Source: Bacteroidales bacterium
GTDB lineage: Bacteria > Bacteroidota > Bacteroidia > Bacteroidales > UBA10428
NCBI GenBank assembly: GCA_016938095.1
Contig: JAFGVG010000040.1
Coordinates: 1 to 10,486 of the forward strand
Length of the DNA stretch: 10,486 nt
Direction of reading: 5' to 3'
The position numbers and the translations under genes are program-made. Under the pieces are notes generated by a model. That model was not told the origin of the DNA and did not search any database. It saw only the letters and a program-made list of their open reading frames with translations. The stretch's first letter is position 1; the number at the start of each line of letters is the position of its first letter. Positions 6,536-10,486 of the stretch are shown here, one piece after another.

Positions 6536-6558
6536 CCTTTGAACTTTTGTTTCAAAGG
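6536..6558. other. Hairpin in the divergent region between HAD gene and pssA
   Basis: CCTTTGAA (6536-6543) and TTCAAAGG (6551-6558) form a perfect 8-bp stem with a 7-base loop. Nearby, GGGG at 6574-6577 and CCCC at 6587-6590 flank an A/T core that is nearly palindromic (ATTTAAAT). Both lie 80-140 bp upstream of the HAD start. They could be operators or leader structures; nothing in the sequence decides which. Confidence 0.4.
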
Positions 6559-6610
6559 CAAACAAATACTTGCGGGGATTTAAATACCCCAATATATGAA
6601 TGGTAAAGGA

Positions 6611-6618
6611 CAAAAATA
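6611..6618 (-). promoter_or_regulatory. Candidate -7 element for the HAD-glutaminyl cyclase unit
   Basis: TATTTTTG on the minus strand fits TAnnTTTG, about 157 bp upstream of the GTG start of the HAD gene. The transcript would carry the 6536-6558 hairpin in its leader. There is no clear -33 partner, so confidence is low. Confidence 0.3.
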
Positions 6619-6640
6619 GATAATTTATTTAAATTAGGAG

Positions 6641-6648
6641 TACATTTG
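6641..6648 (+). promoter_or_regulatory. Candidate -7 promoter element of pssA
   Basis: TACATTTG matches the Bacteroidota -7 consensus TAnnTTTG, 67 bp upstream of the pssA ATG. No strong -33 TTTG is visible at the usual spacing. It lies about 25 bp from the opposite-strand candidate at 6611-6618, so the two would form a divergent promoter region. Confidence 0.4.
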
Positions 6649-6715
6649 TATAGGTTGAACAAATCCTTGAGAACGATCATTAACGGTTTTCTTTAACCTT
6701 AGCATATAGTATATC

Positions 6716-7462
6716 ATGAAAAAAGGTTTACCCAGCTTTATCACTTCCCTCGGGCTTATTTCGGGGTGTATTTCCATTGTTATTTCGGTAGCGCATGGCA
6801 ATCTCACCCTTGCAGGTTATTTTATTATATTGGCAGCCTTGTTCGATTTTCTCGATGGCATGGCCGCCCGTTTGCTAAACAATGTATCTGCCTTTGGCAA
6901 ACAGCTCGACTCGCTGGCCGATGTGGTGAGTTTTGGGGTGGCGCCTGCCATGATCCTTTACCGGTTGCTGTTGCTTTCGTATGTGCGCACATCACCGGGA
7001 GCGGATTTTGATTTTCTTCATCCTTCGGCTTTGCAAAATGTAGTGTTGTTCAGCGCTTTTCTGGTGGCTGTGTTTTCGGCATTGCGACTGGCAAAGTTCA
7101 ACCTCGATGATGACCAGGTTAAAAATTTCAAAGGACTTGCTACGCCTGCCAATGCGTTGTTTTTTGCAGGGCTTGGTTTTGCTGCCGAAACCAGCAATTA
7201 CATCCCGGGTTCTGCTATAATTTTCACCCGGTGGTTTTTACTGTTGGCCATGGTATTTTCATGCTTCCTGCTGGTTTCAAATATCCGTATGTTCTCGCTT
7301 AAGTTTACCGATTTTTCATTTCGTTCCAACAGTATGCGCTACCTGTTCCTCATTTTCGCCATGGTATTGCTGGTCATATTTGGCTTACCCGGACTGGCAC
7401 CTGTTATTGTATTGTATATTGTTATGTCGGTTGCCAACAACCTGTGGCTGAGAATGGAATAG
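6716..7462 (+). CDS. pssA: CDP-diacylglycerol--serine O-phosphatidyltransferase (phosphatidylserine synthase)
   Basis: A 248-residue inner-membrane enzyme that joins CDP-diacylglycerol and L-serine to give phosphatidylserine, the precursor of phosphatidylethanolamine. The CDP-alcohol phosphatidyltransferase motif D-G-x2-A-R-x8-G-x3-D-x3-D is complete: D47, G48, A51, R52, G61, D65 and D69, inside FDFLDGMAAR and QLDSLADVVSFGVAPA. VSFGVAPA right after the last Asp is typical of PssA rather than PgsA. Membrane segments are visible near 10-26, 30-44, 71-89, 107-121, 145-158, 168-187, 208-223 and 225-240. ATG at 6716-6718 gives a start consistent with the family. It is the only plus-strand gene here, convergent with the cyd operon and divergent from the HAD gene. 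Confidence 0.92.
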   Translation: MKKGLPSFITSLGLISGCISIVISVAHGNLTLAGYFIILAALFDFLDGMAARLLNNVSAFGKQLDSLADVVSFGVAPAMILYRLLLLSYVRTSPGADFDFLHPSALQNVVLFSAFLVAVFSALRLAKFNLDDDQVKNFKGLATPANALFFAGLGFAAETSNYIPGSAIIFTRWFLLLAMVFSCFLLVSNIRMFSLKFTDFSFRSNSMRYLFLIFAMVLLVIFGLPGLAPVIVLYIVMSVANNLWLRME

Positions 7463-7497
7463 ATGTCTTAGCCTCATTCCGGTAGGCTTGGTATCTT

Positions 7498-7527
7498 AGT
7501 CTTCTGGTCTGATAAGTCTTCTGGTCT
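7498..7527. repeat. Direct repeat of a 13-bp word downstream of pssA
   Basis: AGTCTTCTGGTCT occurs at 7498-7510 and exactly again at 7515-7527, a 17-bp period. The preceding 7463-7497 carries related pyrimidine-rich words (GTCTTAG, ATCTTAG). It lies in the convergent gap between pssA and the cyd operon; I see no convincing intrinsic terminator there. Confidence 0.65.
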
Positions 7528-7559
7528 TCAAAACCACGTACCCAGTAGGCCTGATTATT

Positions 7560-7591
7560 TTTTCATTCTTTCATTCTTTCATTCTTTCATT
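7560..7591. repeat. Octamer repeat (minus strand AATGAAAG) overlapping the end of the small cyd ORF
   Basis: On the minus strand there are four units, AATGAAAG three times then AATGAAAA. The unit family is the same as at 4730-4868, and the shared flank extends further: 7580-7610 aligns with 4791-4821, with ATTCTTTCATTGTC and GGCTCTT identical. Beside it, CCAGGC (7594-7599) and GCCTGG (7605-7610) form a 6-bp stem with a 5-base loop. The stop codon of the 42-residue ORF lies inside the repeat. Confidence 0.8.
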
Positions 7592-7699
7592 GTCCAGGCT
7601 CTTTGCCTGGTAAAGCTTCAGGGCATAGCGTATGGCAATCCAGCAAAGCAGTATAACCACCGGCCAGCTGAGCAACATCAATATGGATTTCAGGTACAT
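7571..7699 (-). CDS. 42-residue single-span membrane protein, candidate small subunit of cytochrome bd (CydX-like by position)
   Basis: A short frame beginning ATG at 7697-7699, 14 bases after the cydB stop, in the same direction. It reads MYLKSILMLLSWPVVILLCW then IAIRYALKLYQ and a charged tail, that is, one membrane helix of about 20-24 residues followed by basic residues. Cytochrome bd oxidases commonly have a 30-50 residue single-helix subunit (CydX, CydS, CydH) that stabilises the haems, often encoded after cydB. Size, topology and position fit this role, but no residue motif proves it and I do not see close likeness to E. coli CydX. The final codons and the stop come from the octamer repeat, so the tail may be recently acquired. 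A longer alternative frame on the same strand (7587-7784) overlaps the cydB 3' end and looks non-coding. Confidence 0.65.
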   Translation of the reverse strand: MYLKSILMLLSWPVVILLCWIAIRYALKLYQAKSLDNERMKE

Positions 7700-7713
7700 A
7701 GCTGATTTGTTTT

Positions 7714-8871
7714 TTAATACACATGTGATCCTGTTTCGATTTCACCGGGGGTAATCTTCTCGCGGTTGATCGATCTCCAGGCATAAAAGATATAGGCTAT
7801 TACAAAGGGTACCAGCAGTGACACGTAGCTCATGGCCGTAAGCGTGTACTTGCTCGACGAACTGTTGGCAATGGTAAGTGAGTCTTGCAGGTCAAATGTA
7901 GAAGGATAATATGCGGTATGATTGTACCCTGCTATGGCAAACAGGCTGAACACAAACAGCACGGTGCCCGTTCCGGTAAACCAAATGCCTTTGCTGTAAA
8001 GGGGTTTCATCAGGGTGACGATTATTCCCGTCAGCACCAGCAGGGTTCCACCCAGGAAGAACACGGCCATCAGGGGCATGGCTGCCAGGTTATGGGCATA
8101 CTTGAAGTTTTCAAAATACACCCTTGCTGTATGCGGGTCTACTGCAAATCCTTTCCGGGTAAGGAGCATAATCACAAAGACCAGGAATACCACCACAAAG
8201 GGAATGCTGTTCCGGATAAGCGACTTACGGGCTCTGGCCATGATATCGGCGTGATCGACATTGTTGAAAAAATAAAGAATACCCAAAATTCGGGCCAGGA
8301 AGAAAACCGTCAGGCCCAGGGCAATGTTTTGGATATTCAGTGCTGCCTCGAGGCCATGGTATGGTGTTTCCCAACGCGAAATGGCCGGGTCGGCTATGCG
8401 GGTAATGTTACTGAAATCGACGCTGAACATCGATCCGGTAAAGAAAGTGCCCACTGCCGTTCCCAGTAAAATAGTACCTACGGCACCATTGATGAATAAA
8501 AAAGTTTCGAACGTGCGCGGCCCCAGAACATTTGCGGGTTTCGACCGGAATTCGTAAGATACAGCCTGTATTACAAAACAAAACAAGATGGCCATCCACA
8601 CCCAGTAAGCGCCACCAAAGCTGGTTGCGTAAAACAAAGGGAAGGAGGCAAAAAATGCACCGCCAAAAGTTACCAGCGTGGTAAAGGTGAACTCCCACTT
8701 ACGTCCCAGCGAGTTTACCAGCAGGGTGCGCTCTCCTTCGGTTTTCCCGAGTGAATATATGAGGGTTTGTCCGCCCTGAACAAACAGCAGGAATACCAGC
8801 ATGGCGCCCAGCAGCGAAATAATAGCCCACCAGTATTGCTGCAGAATTTCTAATGATAATGATCCGAACAT
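7714..8871 (-). CDS. cydB: Cytochrome bd ubiquinol/menaquinol oxidase subunit II
   Basis: A 385-residue inner-membrane protein, pairing with CydA in the terminal oxidase that reduces oxygen to water at low oxygen tension. About eight or nine hydrophobic segments are visible, close to the usual length (about 380). Recognisable blocks include GRKWEFTFTTLVTFGGAFFASFP (residues 56-78; quoted in part by family resemblance to the E. coli HWDGNQVW region), SYEFRSK, FINGAVGTILLGTAVG and AGYNHTAYYPS. The acidic residue equivalent to E. coli D58 is E60, so an acid is kept; TM1 has QGGQ (32-35) where E. coli has DGFD, which I recall as normal for Bacteroidota. Start ATG at 8869-8871 is preceded by a strong Shine-Dalgarno that overlaps the cydA stop. 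C-terminus is soluble (REKITPGEIETG). Confidence 0.94.
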   Translation of the reverse strand: MFGSLSLEILQQYWWAIISLLGAMLVFLLFVQGGQTLIYSLGKTEGERTLLVNSLGRKWEFTFTTLVTFGGAFFASFPLFYATSFGGAYWVWMAILFCFVIQAVSYEFRSKPANVLGPRTFETFLFINGAVGTILLGTAVGTFFTGSMFSVDFSNITRIADPAISRWETPYHGLEAALNIQNIALGLTVFFLARILGILYFFNNVDHADIMARARKSLIRNSIPFVVVFLVFVIMLLTRKGFAVDPHTARVYFENFKYAHNLAAMPLMAVFFLGGTLLVLTGIIVTLMKPLYSKGIWFTGTGTVLFVFSLFAIAGYNHTAYYPSTFDLQDSLTIANSSSSKYTLTAMSYVSLLVPFVIAYIFYAWRSINREKITPGEIETGSHVY

Positions 8872-8878
8872 GGTGTAT

Positions 8879-8886
8879 TCCTCCTT
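8879..8886 (-). promoter_or_regulatory. Strong Shine-Dalgarno sequence for cydB
   Basis: The minus strand reads AAGGAGGA, overlapping the cydA TAA stop (8885-8887), with the ATG of cydB eight bases after AAGGAGG-A's core. It is the only near-perfect anti-16S match in front of any gene in this window; all other starts have A/T-rich leaders. It supports the chosen cydB start and coupling to cydA. Confidence 0.75.
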
Positions 8887-10438
8887 ATTTTGGTCCAGTT
8901 TTGATTTGTCTGATCATAATGCTTACTTCGGCAATGAGCAGGGTGGTGAATAGTACGGCAAATAAAAAGAAAGTGATCTGAACCGAAGTGCTGTTTATGT
9001 GTGAAATAGCTGCCATGGTTGGCATCAGATCCTGTATTACCCAGGGCTGGCGGCCCATTTCAGCCAGCACCCAGCCACATTGCGAGGCTATATAGGCCAG
9101 TGGAATGCTGAACAAAGCCACACGCAACAGCAGTTTGTTTCCTTCGAGTTTGTTTTTATACAGGACAAAAAGCACCAGGGCCAGCAACAACAAAAAGAAA
9201 AAGCCCAGGGCCACCATGATGTGAAAACTGTAAAAAGCAATGGGAACATTGGGAATTACGCTGTTCGGATCGGAAAGGAAGCCATATCCGAAGTAACGGA
9301 AGTAATTGTCGCGGAAATGCTGATCGCTGAACCGGGCTTTCAACTGGTTGTAGGTAATGGTGTCGCCTTTATCGCGCGCTGCTTTAAGTTGTGCCAGCGA
9401 TTCGCGGGCGAACCTGCCCCGGTCGATTTTTTCTGCCACCGGCAGGAGTCCCCTGTCGGCGTTGCCGTCAACCAAATCGTTGATACCCGGAACATAGGCG
9501 TTGAATTTGCCATAGGCAAGGAAAGAAAGGAATTTCGGGATTTCGATCTTAAGTACGACCTCCTTGCTGTTGCGGGTAGTGGTATCCTCAGACAGGTCCG
9601 ACAGTATGCCAAAGGCCATCAGGCCTGTGCCTTCCTTACCCTCATAGAGTCCTTCCATGGCAGCCAGCTTCATGGGCTGCACCACAGCTACCTGTTTGGC
9701 TGAACCGTCGCCGGTATAAATGAGCATGAGCGACGATATAAGGCCAAAAACACCGGCCACCAGTATGCTTTTTTTGGCCAGGTTGTGTTCCCTGTTTTTA
9801 AGCAGGTACCACGCACTGACCCCAACAACAAACAATGCAGCCAGCACGTAGCCCGAGGTGATGGTATGCAGGAATTTGTTGATGGCCACTGGCGACAGCA
9901 ATACATCCCAGAAATTCAGCATTTCATTCCGGGCGGTGTCAGGATTAAAGTGCATGCCCACGGGGCTTTGCATCCAGGCATTGGCCACCAGTATCCACAA
10001 AGCCGAGAGGTTAGCGCCAAAGGCTACCAGCCAGGTCGATACCAGGTGGAACTTTTTGCTGACCTTGTTCCAGCCAAAAAACATGACCGCTATAAAGGTC
10101 GATTCGAGGAAGAAAGCCATGATGCCCTCTATGGCAAGGGGGGCACCAAATATGTCGCCGACAAACCATGAGTAATTCGACCAGTTGGTGCCGAATTCAA
10201 ATTCGAGGATAATACCGGTGGCAACCCCAATGGCAAAGTTGATGCCGAAAAGTGTCATCCAGAACTTGGTAATTTTCTTCCATTGCTCCTGTCCTGTTTT
10301 TACATAAAGACTTTCCATCAGGGCAATGATGAACGACAAGCCCAGGGTTAGCGGAACAAAAATCCAGTGATACATGGCCGTAAGGGCAAATTGTCCGCGC
10401 GACCAGTTAACCAGTGAATAGTCAATGTTTTCGAGCAT
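8885..10438 (-). CDS. cydA: Cytochrome bd quinol oxidase subunit I
   Basis: A 517-residue inner-membrane protein carrying the quinol site and the b558, b595 and d haems. Key residues are all present: H24 (E. coli H19, high-spin haem ligand), H191 (H186) and M408 (M393) for b558, E104 and E112 in AIEGIMAFFLES (E99, E107), K257 and E262 in QPMKLAAMEG (quinol binding), and the GRQPW motif at 462-466. The K257 to M408 distance is about 151 residues, versus about 141 in E. coli, so it has the long Q-loop form. About nine membrane segments are visible. ATG at 10436-10438 gives an N-terminus (NWSRGQFALTAMYHW) normal for the family. It leads cydB by 13 bases. A possible upstream small gene ends two bases before it. 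Confidence 0.97.
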   Translation of the reverse strand: MLENIDYSLVNWSRGQFALTAMYHWIFVPLTLGLSFIIALMESLYVKTGQEQWKKITKFWMTLFGINFAIGVATGIILEFEFGTNWSNYSWFVGDIFGAPLAIEGIMAFFLESTFIAVMFFGWNKVSKKFHLVSTWLVAFGANLSALWILVANAWMQSPVGMHFNPDTARNEMLNFWDVLLSPVAINKFLHTITSGYVLAALFVVGVSAWYLLKNREHNLAKKSILVAGVFGLISSLMLIYTGDGSAKQVAVVQPMKLAAMEGLYEGKEGTGLMAFGILSDLSEDTTTRNSKEVVLKIEIPKFLSFLAYGKFNAYVPGINDLVDGNADRGLLPVAEKIDRGRFARESLAQLKAARDKGDTITYNQLKARFSDQHFRDNYFRYFGYGFLSDPNSVIPNVPIAFYSFHIMVALGFFFLLLLALVLFVLYKNKLEGNKLLLRVALFSIPLAYIASQCGWVLAEMGRQPWVIQDLMPTMAAISHINSTSVQITFFLFAVLFTTLLIAEVSIMIRQIKTGPK

Positions 10439-10440
10439 AG

Positions 10441-10486
10441 CTATCGGGGTTTTGACAATTGTTCAATTACGTAATCACCTCTTTCC
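10441..10486 (-). CDS. Possible C-terminal end of a small gene upstream of cydA (truncated by window edge)
   Basis: The minus strand is open from the right edge for 14 codons, ERGDYVIEQLSKPR, then TAG at 10441-10443, two bases before the cydA ATG. Bacteroidota often have a small DUF4492 protein just before cydA, and I recall ends of the form DYV-x-E-L, which this resembles. With only 14 residues this is weak; it could be chance. The other two frames are closed by stops nearer the edge. Confidence 0.35.
   Translation of the reverse strand, partial: ERGDYVIEQLSKPR

Noticed and set aside
7469..7490. AGCCT/AGGCT inverted repeat after pssA as its terminator
   Set aside because: The stem has only five base pairs with a nine-base loop, and no T-run follows.
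7587..7784. 65-codon minus-strand frame overlapping the cydB 3' end
   Set aside because: It overlaps cydB out of frame, its composition is not protein-like, and the shifted frame with a clean membrane helix (7571-7699) explains the region better.
10452..10466. TTGACAATTGTTCAA upstream of cydA as an FNR/CRP-type operator
   Set aside because: The half-sites TTGA and TCAA are spaced by seven bases instead of the six of the FNR consensus, and the site falls within a possible upstream coding end.

Overview
The window looks like chromosomal DNA from a member of the Bacteroidota, probably close to the Bacteroidales or Marinilabiliales. This is inferred from gene content and signals, not from a database search. 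Pointers are the order parA-parB-DUF5683-mltD, the Bacteroidota-type glutaminyl-peptide cyclotransferase and BT0820-like HAD protein, a cytochrome bd with phylum-typical CydB features, A/T-rich leaders without Shine-Dalgarno sequences, and candidate -7 promoter elements of the form TAnnTTTG.

Layout. Positions 1-4411 (minus strand) hold a compact cluster read parA, parB, a DUF5683 membrane protein, the lytic transglycosylase mltD, then the N-terminal part of a membrane-anchored or exported protein that runs off the left edge. Chromosome partitioning is thus joined to cell-wall remodelling. Positions 4412-4908 are a non-coding gap with a candidate par promoter, a G-rich run and inverted octamer repeats. 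Positions 4909-6454 (minus) are a two-gene unit, a small HAD-type hydrolase followed one base later by an exported glutaminyl cyclase. The HAD GTG start codon lies inside a 14-bp palindrome that contains the 12-bp core of the ParB target parS. After a divergent intergenic region, pssA (phosphatidylserine synthase) lies on the plus strand at 6716-7462. Positions 7571-10486 (minus) hold a cytochrome bd quinol oxidase operon: a possible small upstream gene (only its last codons are in the window), cydA, cydB, and a 42-residue single-span membrane protein that is a good candidate for an accessory subunit of the oxidase.

The genes are mostly ordinary housekeeping genes, and I see no clear new defence, mobile or biosynthetic system. 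The points worth a second look are the parS-like site on a start codon about 2 kb from parAB, the cydB-linked small membrane ORF whose 3' end lies in a dispersed octamer repeat, the 7-bp and 8-bp tandem or inverted repeats that fill three gaps, the hairpin and TTG start at the parB/DUF5683 junction, and the lone strong Shine-Dalgarno sequence, in front of cydB.
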